NCBI RefSeq assembly: GCF_018403265.1
Contig: NZ_BOSI01000001.1
Coordinates: 806,001-870,000, forward strand
Direction of reading: 5' to 3'
Length of the DNA: 64,000 nt
From: Paenibacillus sp. J31TS4
GTDB taxonomy: Bacteria > Bacillota > Bacilli > Paenibacillales > NBRC-103111
Numbering within the stretch: position 1 is the first letter of the stretch; each line of letters opens with the position of its first letter. Both the position numbers and the translations under genes were made by a program. Shown piece by piece: positions 17,422 to 25,028 of this stretch. The notes below the pieces were generated by a model that was given only the letters and a program-made list of their open reading frames with translations, did no database searches and was not told the DNA's origin.

Positions 17422-18287
17422 GACAACACCACCAGATCAAGCAGAGTGAAGGCAAACACGACGATGCTGAGGACGCCGTTCATCGTGAAGAAGGCGGTGT
17501 TCAGCTTCGACAGATCCTTGGGCGAAACGAGCAGATGCTCATAGATCAGAAGGAAGTATGCGATCATAATCCCCGTAAAATACCACCAGCTGAGGTCGGT
17601 CATGAAATACAATGCGATCAGCCCGATCCCCATCACCAGATGGAAGACCTTGGCTAGCGCGAGCGACTGCGCAATGCCAAATCTGCTCGGAATGGAATGA
17701 AGCCCTTCCTTCTGGTCGAACTCCATATCCTGGCAGGCATAGATAACGTCAAACCCGGCGGTCCAGAAGGCGATCGTGAAATAAAACACAAGTGCCGTCA
17801 AATTGACAGACCCGGTAACCGCCACCCATCCGCCCAGCGGAGCCAGGGCGATCGTGAGCCCGAGGAACAAATGGCACAGCCAGGTGAACCGCTTGGTATA
17901 CGAATAAAAGACGGTCATGAAGACGGCGATCGGCATCAGCTGCAAGGCCAGAGTGCTCAACTTCGAGGCGGCAACGAACAGCAGGACGAACGAAACGATA
18001 ATAAACAGATAGACCTCTTTGGACGATAGCAGGCCGGCCGGGATGGCGCGTCCCGCCGTCCGCGGGTTTTTCTTGTCGATGACGCGGTCGATGACCCGGT
18101 TCAGCCCCATGGCGGCGCTTCTCGCTCCCACCATCGCCAGCGTGATCCAGCCAATTTGGCCCCAGGATGGCAGTTCGCCGTTCATGACATAGGCGCCGAG
18201 CAAGGCTCCCATGTATGCAAAGGGGAGCGCGAAAACCGTATGCTCGATCTTGATCATTTCCAGGAAGATTTTAATTTTCTTAACCAT
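17418..18287 (-). CDS. ubiA: UbiA-family prenyltransferase, probably for menaquinone
   Basis: A 289-residue polytopic membrane enzyme. The first Asp-rich motif is NRVIDRVIDKKNPRT and a second, DVIYACQDMEFDQKEG, lies near the middle. Such enzymes join the polyprenyl chain to an aromatic acid; in the futalosine pathway this is the MqnP step. Neighbours mqnA, ubiX, menG and the heptaprenyl synthase support this over a ubiquinone or heme O role. The ATG at 18287 follows GGAGAG and overlaps the end of menG. Confidence 0.9.
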   Translation of the reverse strand: MVKKIKIFLEMIKIEHTVFALPFAYMGALLGAYVMNGELPSWGQIGWITLAMVGARSAAMGLNRVIDRVIDKKNPRTAGRAIPAGLLSSKEVYLFIIVSFVLLFVAASKLSTLALQLMPIAVFMTVFYSYTKRFTWLCHLFLGLTIALAPLGGWVAVTGSVNLTALVFYFTIAFWTAGFDVIYACQDMEFDQKEGLHSIPSRFGIAQSLALAKVFHLVMGIGLIALYFMTDLSWWYFTGIMIAYFLLIYEHLLVSPKDLSKLNTAFFTMNGVLSIVVFAFTLLDLVVLS

Positions 18288-19008
18288 GATTTCTCTCCTC
18301 TGCCGGTTCTGGCTTGAGGCCGATATGTAATGCGGCGATTCCGCCGGTGAGCGGATAAGCCTGGACATCCGTCAAGCCCGTGCTGCGGAAGATGTCGGCC
18401 AGCTGCTTGTGATCGGGAAAATGAACGAGCGATTCGGGCAGCCATTTGTACTGCTCGTATCGTTTAGCAATCAGTTTGCCGAGCAGCGGCAGCAGGTGGC
18501 GGAAATAAAAATAGTACAGGCTCTTGAACGGCTCCCAGGTCGGCTTGGAGAGCTCGAGTGAGACGACCATGCCGCCCGGCTTGACGACTCTCCGCATTTC
18601 TCTGAGCACCTGTTCGAGATCGGGAACGTTTCGAAGGGCAAAGCCGATCGTCGCGTAATCGAACGTATTGTCCTCGTACGGGAGGCTCATCGCGTTGCCC
18701 TGCACGAGCGAGATCTGCTTGTCCATGCCCAGCTTCTCGATCTTGGCCGCTCCGTAATCGAGCATATGCTGGCTGAAATCAAGTCCCACAACCCGCCCGG
18801 TTCCGCTCGCTTCGGCCAGCGCAACCGTCCAGTCGCAAGTGCCGCAGCACAGGTCGATGGCCTGGCTGCCCGGTGCCACGTTCATCTTCTTCATCGTGAA
18901 CCTGCGCCACACCTTGTGCTGACGGAAGCTCAGAATGTCATTCATCAGATCGTACTTGGGCGCGATGCTCTCAAATACGGAGTGAACAAATTCTTCCTTG
19001 GATTTCAT
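18280..19008 (-). CDS. menG: Demethylmenaquinone methyltransferase
   Basis: A 242-residue SAM methyltransferase of the UbiE/MenG family, last step of menaquinone synthesis. It has the SAM motif DLCCGTCDWT, GLDFSQHML and the family stretch GFALRNVPD. The cysteine pair after DL is slightly unusual, as DVCCGT is more common. The ATG is preceded by GGAGAG. It is named menH or ubiE in older B. subtilis annotation. Confidence 0.95.
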   Translation of the reverse strand: MKSKEEFVHSVFESIAPKYDLMNDILSFRQHKVWRRFTMKKMNVAPGSQAIDLCCGTCDWTVALAEASGTGRVVGLDFSQHMLDYGAAKIEKLGMDKQISLVQGNAMSLPYEDNTFDYATIGFALRNVPDLEQVLREMRRVVKPGGMVVSLELSKPTWEPFKSLYYFYFRHLLPLLGKLIAKRYEQYKWLPESLVHFPDHKQLADIFRSTGLTDVQAYPLTGGIAALHIGLKPEPAEERNHG

Positions 19009-19020
19009 GTTTCTCTCTCC

Positions 19021-19884
19021 TCAATGTTCTTCGATCAGCCTCGGCTTCTGGACGAATCCGCGGAACGTATCGCCGATGGCGGACAACTCGTCCGCCAGCG
19101 CTTTGGGGCTGATTTGCCCGACCAGCTTCATGACGATCTCCAGCTGGTCCGCCAGTAGGTCGTGCAGGTGCGGCCGCACGTCGTACTTGAGCATCATCGC
19201 CTTGAGGCGGCCCGCTTCCGGCTCTTCGGCAAGAAGCGTCCGCCGCTCTTCGCGGCTTGCCTTCTGCAGCAGATGCCAAAACGCCCAGCTGAACCGAAGC
19301 GGCTGCTGCTTGTCGAGCGAGAGCAGCTCCCGGGCCAGCACTTCGCAGCGGGTGAAGGCTTCAAGAATATCCGGCCACAGCTTGAGAGTACCGTCCTTGA
19401 ACATGCTGTTGAACGAGCGGAACAGCTGGGTTTTGATCGCCACGGACTGCTCCAGGTAGTCCTCTGCGGACAGCTTGAGCTGCTTCATCCGCTGGTACAG
19501 GTTCATCTTGAGCCGATTCGCCTCGCAGATGGACTGGGACAGCTGGCGGATCACTTCGATCTGTCCGGCCTGGGACAGCAGCTGGTAAAAACGCGCGCTG
19601 AAGTAGTCGCCGGCCAGCACCTTGAGCTGACGGGACCGGGCGGCCGTTTGTTCCTTCCGCTCGCTTGATTCGGGCACGAGGTCATGGGTATCCATGCCGA
19701 GCTGAACAAGTGAGGTGACGAGGGCGTACAGCTCGCCGGATTCCTCCCGGATGCCGTTCGCTTTCATAAAAGCAAGAAGCAGCCCTGCGCGCGCCTCCGG
19801 GAAGTCCGGCAGGGACGTATGGCTCAGAATCATGTCGTATTCGATGTACGGCTTAGCCATGTCTTGAATGCGGGATGTGGTCAT
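19021..19884 (-). CDS. hepS: Heptaprenyl diphosphate synthase component I
   Basis: A 287-residue mostly helical protein of the HEPPP_synt_1 family. It lacks Asp-rich motifs and acts as the regulatory partner of HepT. Family-like features are an N-terminal region with LLLAFMKANGI and GDYFSARFYQLLSQAG near the middle. The family diverges fast, so synteny (mtrB-hepS-menG-hepT) carries much of the call. It is the first gene of the menaquinone operon, with GGAGG ahead of the ATG. Confidence 0.85.
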   Translation of the reverse strand: MTTSRIQDMAKPYIEYDMILSHTSLPDFPEARAGLLLAFMKANGIREESGELYALVTSLVQLGMDTHDLVPESSERKEQTAARSRQLKVLAGDYFSARFYQLLSQAGQIEVIRQLSQSICEANRLKMNLYQRMKQLKLSAEDYLEQSVAIKTQLFRSFNSMFKDGTLKLWPDILEAFTRCEVLARELLSLDKQQPLRFSWAFWHLLQKASREERRTLLAEEPEAGRLKAMMLKYDVRPHLHDLLADQLEIVMKLVGQISPKALADELSAIGDTFRGFVQKPRLIEEH

Positions 19885-19905
19885 AGGGGCCTCCGAACGT
19901 CTAGC

Positions 19906-19929
19906 TTGTAACTACAACTTACAATTATA
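19906..19929 (-). promoter_or_regulatory. Menaquinone operon promoter (extended -10) with overlapping palindrome
   Basis: On the minus strand TGCTATAAT is an extended -10 (TATAAT at 19929-19924) with no good -35. Directly after it lies the perfect inverted repeat TTGTAA-N7-TTACAA (19906-19924), which would cover the transcription start. Such a position suggests repressor binding. It is reminiscent of Rex or ResD-like TTGT...ACAA sites but matches neither exactly. Confidence 0.55.
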
Positions 19930-20001
19930 GCATAACCGCGCGGACAGGGCACCATCGGCGGTGATTTGGCCTCTTGAGCTGGCAGGAAGCTCCACCCTCC
20001 G

Positions 20002-20520
20002 TTAACGGGTTACCCGGCCCTTCCATTGGCTCGTATAGGCAACGCGATAGGTGGACTCCAGAAACCCGGCCAGCTGGTTCACGTTCGTCAACGCCGGCAG
20101 CGTATCGGTGTCTTCCTTCCTGGCGTCCATGGTGGCGAGTAATTCTCCGCGGCGTGAGGCGGAGTCGACGACGCGGACCCGGACCTGCGTCACGTTCGTC
20201 TGAGATTGAAAGCCGAACGAAGCGAGCTCGTACAGATCCTGATAGACGCCTGCCGAGCCGGCCTCTGTGTCGTACACGAGGTCGATCGAAAGAACGCCGT
20301 TCTTCCATTCGGCCCGCTGAATCGGAAGCTTCAGCTTCACCCGTGTCAGCTTGTCGACCAGATTGTGGTCGCTCAGCTTGTCAGACGACGCCTGACGGAA
20401 GACGGTCAGTTCGTTCTCGTCCATCCGGTTCATCCGGTCCCACTCGGGGATGAGGCTGAGAAAGAGCGCCAGCATGGCGGTAACGAGCGAGGTGGTCAGG
20501 ACAGCGGATAGCCATTTCAA
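20002..20520 (-). CDS. Membrane-anchored protein of unknown function
   Basis: A 172-residue protein with an N-terminal hydrophobic segment (about 5-25, LSAVLTTSLVTAMLALFLSL) and a hydrophilic extracytoplasmic part. The likely start is TTG at 20520, 7 bases after GGAGGGG; the frame extends upstream through the mtrB terminator. It lies between mtrB and the menaquinone operon promoter. I do not recognise the family. Confidence 0.75.
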   Translation of the reverse strand: MKWLSAVLTTSLVTAMLALFLSLIPEWDRMNRMDENELTVFRQASSDKLSDHNLVDKLTRVKLKLPIQRAEWKNGVLSIDLVYDTEAGSAGVYQDLYELASFGFQSQTNVTQVRVRVVDSASRRGELLATMDARKEDTDTLPALTNVNQLAGFLESTYRVAYTSQWKGRVTR

Positions 20521-20552
20521 GAGACATCCCCTCCTACCACCATTGTACAATG

Positions 20553-20576
20553 AAAAAATGCAGGCTATGCCTGCAT
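20553..20576 (-). terminator. Terminator of mtrB
   Basis: ATGCAGGC and GCCTGCAT form an 8-bp stem with a 3-base loop, followed on the minus strand by six T. It starts 4 bases after the mtrB stop. Confidence 0.8.
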
Positions 20577-20579
20577 CCC

Positions 20580-20804
20580 TCATTCGTCCGTCTCGACCGA
20601 TCCGAACTTGGTGAGAATGACTGCCTTGCCGCGCACCTTCACGGCAGAGGTGTGATCGGTAAACTGGGCGATCATGACCTCGCCCTTATCCAGCTTCTCG
20701 GTATGATGGAACTTGGTATCCTGTCCTCTCGTCAAGCCGATGACATGTACCCCGTTCTCTTTGGCTTTGATAATGAAGAAGTCATTCTGGCCTGCGTTAT
20801 TCAA
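20580..20804 (-). CDS. mtrB: trp RNA-binding attenuation protein (TRAP)
   Basis: A 74-residue protein aligning closely by eye with B. subtilis TRAP through [20 protein letters not shown] and HTSAVKVRG. The RNA-contact residues Glu36, Lys37, Lys56 and Arg58 and pocket residues Thr25, Thr30, Gln47, Thr49, His51 and Thr52 occur at the same numbers. It forms an 11-mer ring that binds (G/U)AG repeats when loaded with tryptophan. The start is TTG at 20804, 9 bases after AGGGAGG. In B. subtilis folE (mtrA) precedes it; here tRNA-Pro does. Confidence 0.97.
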   Translation of the reverse strand: MNNAGQNDFFIIKAKENGVHVIGLTRGQDTKFHHTEKLDKGEVMIAQFTDHTSAVKVRGKAVILTKFGSVETDE

Positions 20805-20844
20805 CTGGAGCAGCCTCCCTGTTGTGTTGACTCATACTCCCCCT

Positions 20845-20873
20845 ATGATGCTAAAAAAGAAGGCGTCTGTCAA
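20845..20873 (-). promoter_or_regulatory. Promoter of mtrB
   Basis: On the minus strand a consensus TTGACA (20873-20868) and CATCAT (20850-20845) are 17 bases apart, about 40 bases ahead of the mtrB start. The -10 is weak (4 of 6 bases). Confidence 0.55.
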
Positions 20874-21030
20874 CCTGCCCTCCTGTACGCAACGCCCTCT
20901 TCCACGAGAAGCGAACAGCAAGAAAAAACGCTCCCTACTCAACGTTTCTGGAAGAAACGGTTGAATACGAAGCGCTTGGTCTTTGGATGCGAATGACGAG
21001 GCAAGCCATCGTTTCCATCCTATGCAAGAG

Positions 21031-21109
21031 TATGGTCGGAGTAACACGATTCGAACGTGCGACCTCACCCACCCCAAGGGTGCGCGCTACCAGGCTGCGC
21101 CATACCCCG
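21031..21109 (-). tRNA. tRNA-Pro (anticodon UGG)
   Basis: On the minus strand the gene runs from CGGGGTATGGCGCAG to the encoded CCA end. The acceptor arms CGGGGTA and TACTCCG pair with one G-U. The anticodon stem-loop reads CACCC-TTGGGGT-GGGTG with anticodon TGG. The T arm contains GTTCGAATC. CCA is encoded at 21033-21031. It lies between hbs and mtrB, where B. subtilis has folE. Confidence 0.95.
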
Positions 21110-21238
21110 ACATCCTTTGCAAATAATATTATAGTAAGTCTTCCGTGCGGCGTCAACCCACTTACCAAAAAAAATGCAAACCGCAGCGCACCCTCGTAGA
21201 CGGTACGGTCCGTACCCGGTTCCCCAGGCAGACGCACG

Positions 21239-21270
21239 AAAAAACCGTGAAGGCCGAAGCGCTCACGGTT
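21239..21270 (-). terminator. Terminator of hbs
   Basis: On the minus strand AACCGTGA pairs with TCACGGTT (21243-21270) around a 12-base loop, followed by six T. It lies about 40 bases after the hbs stop. Confidence 0.85.
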
Positions 21271-21308
21271 CAGGATTTGATCATAAGGAAAGTCCATTAT
21301 GTAATGGA

Positions 21309-21581
21309 TTATTGGATTCCGTCTTTCAGAGCTTTCCCTGGCTTGAAGGAAGGAATTTTGCTGGCAGCGATCTCGATCTCCTCGCCGGTTTGCGGGTTAC
21401 GGCCTTTGCGGGCGGAACGCTCGCGAACCTCGAAGTTGCCGAAGCCGACCAGTTGTACCTTGTCCCCGCTCTGGAGTGCTTCTGCAATCGCTTCGAAGAC
21501 GGATTCCACTGCTTTCGTAGCGTCTTTCTTCGACAGTTCGGAGGTCTCCGCTACTTTGGCAATCAATTCGGATTTGTTCAT
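21309..21581 (-). CDS. hbs: DNA-binding protein HU
   Basis: A 90-residue nucleoid protein. It carries the HU signature [19 protein letters not shown] in the DNA-binding arm and begins [16 protein letters not shown] at 21590 is in frame but overlaps the GAGGAGG site; the ATG at 21581 has the right spacing. It lies between spoIVA and mtrB as in Bacillus. Confidence 0.98.
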   Translation of the reverse strand: MNKSELIAKVAETSELSKKDATKAVESVFEAIAEALQSGDKVQLVGFGNFEVRERSARKGRNPQTGEEIEIAASKIPSFKPGKALKDGIQ

Positions 21582-21646
21582 TCTGTTCACCTCCTCTTGA
21601 AATATACGACACGCTCATACTTTCTGTTTTAACGGTTTCCGTCTAA

Positions 21647-21710
21647 ATTATACGTATTCACCGCAAAAAACGAACAAACTTATAGTAATATACATGTTCT
21701 TCAAATTCAA
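21647..21710 (-). promoter_or_regulatory. Candidate hbs promoters
   Basis: On the minus strand TTGAAT (21710-21705) and TACTAT (21687-21682) are 17 bases apart. Closer to the gene a perfect TATAAT (21652-21647) lacks a clear -35. B. subtilis hbs also has more than one promoter. Neither is proven. Confidence 0.4.
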
Positions 21711-21793
21711 GTATTCAACATGAATTTCACAAAAATGCGAGGCAAATCCGGGCTTTTTCGCCTGTCTGACTATACGGAAATACGCGAACAACC

Positions 21794-21825
21794 CAAAAAC
21801 GGGCACCGGATGTCCGGTGCCCGTT
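21794..21825 (-). terminator. Terminator of spoIVA
   Basis: AACGGGCACCGGA (21798-21810) is perfectly complementary to TCCGGTGCCCGTT (21813-21825), with a T run following on the minus strand. It begins about 12 bases past the spoIVA stop. Confidence 0.85.
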
Positions 21826-21836
21826 CTTTCCTTTTC

Positions 21837-23315
21837 CTACAAGATAATGGCAATCAGTCCGCCGGAGCCTTCGTTAATGATGCGTCCGAGCGTTTCCTGA
21901 AGCTTATACCGCGCGTTATCCGGCATCATCGCCAGCTTGCCCTGGATGCCCTCTCGGACGATGGAATGAAGCGAGCGGCCGAAGATGTCCGAATCCCAGA
22001 TTTTAAGCGGGTTTTCTTCGAAATCCTGCATGAGGTAACGCACCAGCTCTTCGCTCTGCTTCTCCGTTCCGATAATCGGCGAGAACTCCGATTCCACGTC
22101 CACCCGGATCATATGGATGGAAGGTGCGGTCGCGCGCAGTCTGACGCCGAAGCGGGAGCCCTGCCGGATGAGTTCCGGCTCGTCGAGCGACATCTCGGCG
22201 AGAGTCGGCGGGGCGATCCCGTAGCCGGTCGTTTTGACCATCTCGAGCGCCTCGGCATACTGGTCGTACTCCCGCTTTGCATGCGTGAATTCCTGCATGA
22301 GCTGGAGGAGATGATCCTTGCCGCGGATCTCGACGCCGACCACTTCCTGCAGGATGCGGTCGTACAGCTCGTCGGGCGCGTACAGATCGATCTCTGCGAC
22401 TCCCTGGCCCATGTTCATGCCCGCCAGCGCAGCCTTGTCGATGAACTCATATTCGGCGAATTGGCCGACCACCCGGTCGACATCCCTCAGCCGGCGGATG
22501 TCCTGAACGGTTTCGCGGACCGACTTTTCAAAATCGGTGCGCAGCCAGTGATTTTCCTTGAGAACCATCACCCAGCTCGGCAGGTTGACATTCACCTCGT
22601 GAACCGGGAATTCATAAAGTACCTCGCGCAGAACCGACATGCAGTCCTCTTCGCTCATCGTCGCGACGCTCATTGCCATGACCGGAATGTCGTACTTGCT
22701 TGCCAGCTCGTGCCGTAGCTCCTGAGCCGACTCCCCGTGAGGCTTCATCGTATTGATGATGAGGATGAACGGCTTGCCGACCTCCTTCAGCTCTGCGATG
22801 ACCCGTTCTTCCGCATCGACGTAGGACGAACGGGGAATTTCGGAGATGCTGCCGTCCGTCGTCACGACGACGCCGAGCGTCGAGTGCTCCTGGATTACTT
22901 TACGGGTCCCGATCTCGGCTGCTTCCTGGAACGGAATCGGCTCGTCGAACCAGGGGGTGGAGATCATTCTCGGCCCGTTCTCGTCTTCGTAACCTTTGGC
23001 TCCCTCCACCGCGTAGCCGACACAGTCGACCAGCCTAACGTTGACGTTGAGGCCGTCCGTTACGTTCAGCGTCACCGCGTTGTTCGGCACGAACTTGGGC
23101 TCGGTCGTCATGATCGTCCGGCCGGCGGCGCTTTGCGGCAGCTCGTCGGTCGCCCGGATCCGGTCGGCCTCATTCTTGATGTTCGGCAGCACGCCGGCTT
23201 CCATGAAACGTTTGATGAACGTGGATTTTCCCGTGCGGACCGCGCCTACGACTCCCAGGTAAATGTCTCCGCCGGTTCGTTCTGCGATGTCCTTGAAGAT
23301 ATCTACTCTTTCCAA
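21837..23315 (-). CDS. spoIVA: Stage IV sporulation protein A, coat morphogenetic ATPase
   Basis: A 492-residue protein with the typical start MERVDIFKDIAERTGGDIYL. The Walker A motif GAVRTGKS (residues 24-31) binds ATP, whose hydrolysis drives polymerisation of the spore-coat basement layer in the mother cell. The C-terminus is also conserved. The start is TTG at 23315 after GGGAGGGG; the open frame extends upstream without such a site. The length matches the B. subtilis protein. Confidence 0.98.
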   Translation of the reverse strand: MERVDIFKDIAERTGGDIYLGVVGAVRTGKSTFIKRFMEAGVLPNIKNEADRIRATDELPQSAAGRTIMTTEPKFVPNNAVTLNVTDGLNVNVRLVDCVGYAVEGAKGYEDENGPRMISTPWFDEPIPFQEAAEIGTRKVIQEHSTLGVVVTTDGSISEIPRSSYVDAEERVIAELKEVGKPFILIINTMKPHGESAQELRHELASKYDIPVMAMSVATMSEEDCMSVLREVLYEFPVHEVNVNLPSWVMVLKENHWLRTDFEKSVRETVQDIRRLRDVDRVVGQFAEYEFIDKAALAGMNMGQGVAEIDLYAPDELYDRILQEVVGVEIRGKDHLLQLMQEFTHAKREYDQYAEALEMVKTTGYGIAPPTLAEMSLDEPELIRQGSRFGVRLRATAPSIHMIRVDVESEFSPIIGTEKQSEELVRYLMQDFEENPLKIWDSDIFGRSLHSIVREGIQGKLAMMPDNARYKLQETLGRIINEGSGGLIAIIL

Positions 23316-23430
23316 AATGATCCCCTCCCACAGGATTTTAGCGAAGCAAGCGCTCCAACGAACCCCGGTTGACTTCCTTAGGAAACGGTTCGTATGCGGC
23401 CACACTCGTACTTTCACTTGGACTAGTATT

Positions 23431-23458
23431 ACTATATGAGCCGTTTCATAGAGTATTC
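23431..23458 (-). promoter_or_regulatory. Candidate sigma-E promoter of spoIVA
   Basis: On the minus strand GAATACT (23458-23452) and CATATAGT (23438-23431) are 13 bases apart. They resemble the sigma-E consensus GHATAHT and CATACAHT, fitting the known mother-cell expression of spoIVA. The site is about 115 bases ahead of the start codon. Confidence 0.5.
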
Positions 23459-23625
23459 CGCTTTTTTTTTGGCGAACCTGCGTCCGCTAGAAAAGAAAGA
23501 CCGCAGTCAAAGGAAGGGCCTCTGCTTATAATGCTATATGACCGCTGCCTCCCGGATATGCAGGCCTCGAAGGTACCGGCGGTAGGGAGAGAATTGGTGG
23601 GAGAATTCGGCATGCGAAGAAGACC

Positions 23626-23709
23626 GCTGGCGTTTGAGTAGAGGGCGTCATTAACGAGGCTGGCGTTTGAGAAAAGGGCGTCATTAGGACAGGCCCGTCA
23701 TTAGAGGAG
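23626..23709. repeat. 33-bp tandem repeat, two full copies and one partial
   Basis: Units begin at 23626 and 23659, each starting GCTGGCGTTTGAG and continuing RAGGGCGTCATTA. They differ at a few positions only. A truncated third copy from about 23692 keeps CCCGTCATTAGAGGA. No coding role is apparent. Confidence 0.75.
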
Positions 23710-23752
23710 GGCCTCCCTCATATTGGGGCTTGCGGATAGAGGAAAGCCGAAC

Positions 23753-23778
23753 AAGCCCGGCTGCATGCAGCCGGGCTT
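23753..23778 (-). terminator. Probable terminator downstream of the yphF-like gene
   Basis: A perfect 26-base palindrome, AAGCCCGGCTGCA and its complement, lies about 95 bases past the stop of the 23874-24623 gene. The T tract after it is poor, so termination strength is uncertain. Confidence 0.5.
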
Positions 23779-23873
23779 CTGTCGATGCCGCACCTTAGCG
23801 CGGCCGTCTTTCTTTCTTATTCTAAGCTCATTCTGTATGTCTAGCTGAGCCTCCGTGTTCCCGAGGAAGCCCG

Positions 23874-24623
23874 CTAAGGCATGATGCGAGGCTCCCCGTT
23901 CACGAGCTTATAAGGCTGCGACAAAGCCGGAACGTAAGGCGAATCCTTAACGAGCAGCTCGCGCAAATCCTCCACTCCCTTGGCCGCGTCCGCTCCCTGT
24001 TTGGCCAGCGTCTTGACCAAATCAAGCGAATAGTCGATATAGACCCGGCCTCCCTGGTTCATGACGACCGGCAGCATCTGGCCGGAGAACGGACTGCGCA
24101 CCTGCAGCTCCTTGCGGTTCAGCAAGGTGTAGTCGATGGTCGTGTACCCGGAATCGAGCGAATGACCTGCCGGCGGTTTGCTGCCGTTCTGTCCCATATA
24201 ATCGAAGACCTTCTTCTGCAGCTCCCCGACCTCCTGGTAGGACACGAGATCCATCAGCTTGACCGTCGGCTTGGTCTCCGCATCGACAAGCACATAGATG
24301 GAGGAACCGCCATTCTCGAACGCATTAGGCGGGATCGTGCTCAGCAGATGATACTCGCTCAGCTTCTTGAAATCGATCGGATACTTCTCATACAGCGGCG
24401 TCGAGCTGTCCTTGGTTTTGATCGGAAGCACGCCGGTTCTCTGCTTGAATTGATCTACGGCATTCTGCACGATGACGATGTATTCGCCGGGTGCCGGCGC
24501 CTGTTGGCTCTTCACCTGGCCTCCATACAGGCACCCGCTCAGCGTGGATGCCAGGAGCAACACCACCAGGCCGGCGGCGCCGCGTCTGCAGAGGCCCGTT
24601 AAGGCCGTCCATGCGGATGTCAT
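23874..24623 (-). CDS. yphF: Lipoprotein, YphF-like
   Basis: A 249-residue predicted lipoprotein. The signal peptide ends in the lipobox LSGC with Cys31, so the mature protein would be lipid-anchored outside the membrane. The remainder has no motif I recognise. Its place directly upstream of spoIVA on the same strand matches B. subtilis yphF, a lipoprotein gene in the gpsA-yphE-yphF-spoIVA order. The orthology rests on synteny and type. Confidence 0.75.
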   Translation of the reverse strand: MTSAWTALTGLCRRGAAGLVVLLLASTLSGCLYGGQVKSQQAPAPGEYIVIVQNAVDQFKQRTGVLPIKTKDSSTPLYEKYPIDFKKLSEYHLLSTIPPNAFENGGSSIYVLVDAETKPTVKLMDLVSYQEVGELQKKVFDYMGQNGSKPPAGHSLDSGYTTIDYTLLNRKELQVRSPFSGQMLPVVMNQGGRVYIDYSLDLVKTLAKQGADAAKGVEDLRELLVKDSPYVPALSQPYKLVNGEPRIMP

Positions 24624-24675
24624 ATCGATTGTCTGTCCTTTCTTGTCAGGTTGCTCTCAGGAGAGCAGACAGCCC

Positions 24676-25017
24676 TTATAAGCCGTCCCGCTCCTCACGC
24701 TGCTTTTGCAGTTGCGCTCGAACCGCCGCCTTGAGCGGATCCTCCGGGACCTGGACGACCGCGGCGCCGGCAACCCGCGCTTGGCAGGCCAGCCGGTAGC
24801 CTTCGTCCGTCAGCGAGCCGAGCTTCAGCTTTTCGTTGCGTGCCAGCGGGGTCACTCCCTCGCCGCCCGGCACCCGCACCTTGCACATGAGACAGGCTGC
24901 CCGGCCGCCGCAGCGGGTGCGGATGGGCACGCCGGCCTTTCGCCCCGCGTCGAGCAGCGTCGTCCCGGGCCGGACGTCGATGCGCTTGTCATCCGGCATA
25001 AAGTGAACCTGCGGCAT
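24676..25017 (-). CDS. 2Fe-2S ferredoxin (plant/adrenodoxin-like fold)
   Basis: A 113-residue protein with the cluster motif C36-x5-C42-x2-C45 (CGGRAACLMC) and a fourth cysteine in RLACQA. The N-terminus VRPGTTLLDAGRKAGVPI is typical of the fold. It would carry one electron. The ATG follows GGAGGGG. B. subtilis has no ferredoxin in this interval. The partner is unknown. Confidence 0.88.
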   Translation of the reverse strand: MPQVHFMPDDKRIDVRPGTTLLDAGRKAGVPIRTRCGGRAACLMCKVRVPGGEGVTPLARNEKLKLGSLTDEGYRLACQARVAGAAVVQVPEDPLKAAVRAQLQKQREERDGL

Positions 25018-25028
25018 GGCGTCCCCTC

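Larger units (their letters stand above)
23316..23873. other. Intergenic region between spoIVA and the yphF-like gene
   Basis: No convincing gene is present. The region holds the candidate spoIVA promoter, a run of eight or more T at about 23461-23471, a 33-bp tandem repeat (23626-23709) and a GC-rich palindrome (23753-23778). A plus-strand frame at 23369-23641 lacks a ribosome-binding site and family features. Confidence 0.6.

Noticed and set aside
20832-21077. An 81-codon minus-strand frame between hbs and mtrB
   Set aside because: It runs through the tRNA-Pro gene and over the mtrB promoter.
23369-23641. A 90-codon plus-strand frame in the spoIVA upstream gap
   Set aside because: It lacks a ribosome-binding site, crosses the probable spoIVA promoter and ends in the tandem repeat.
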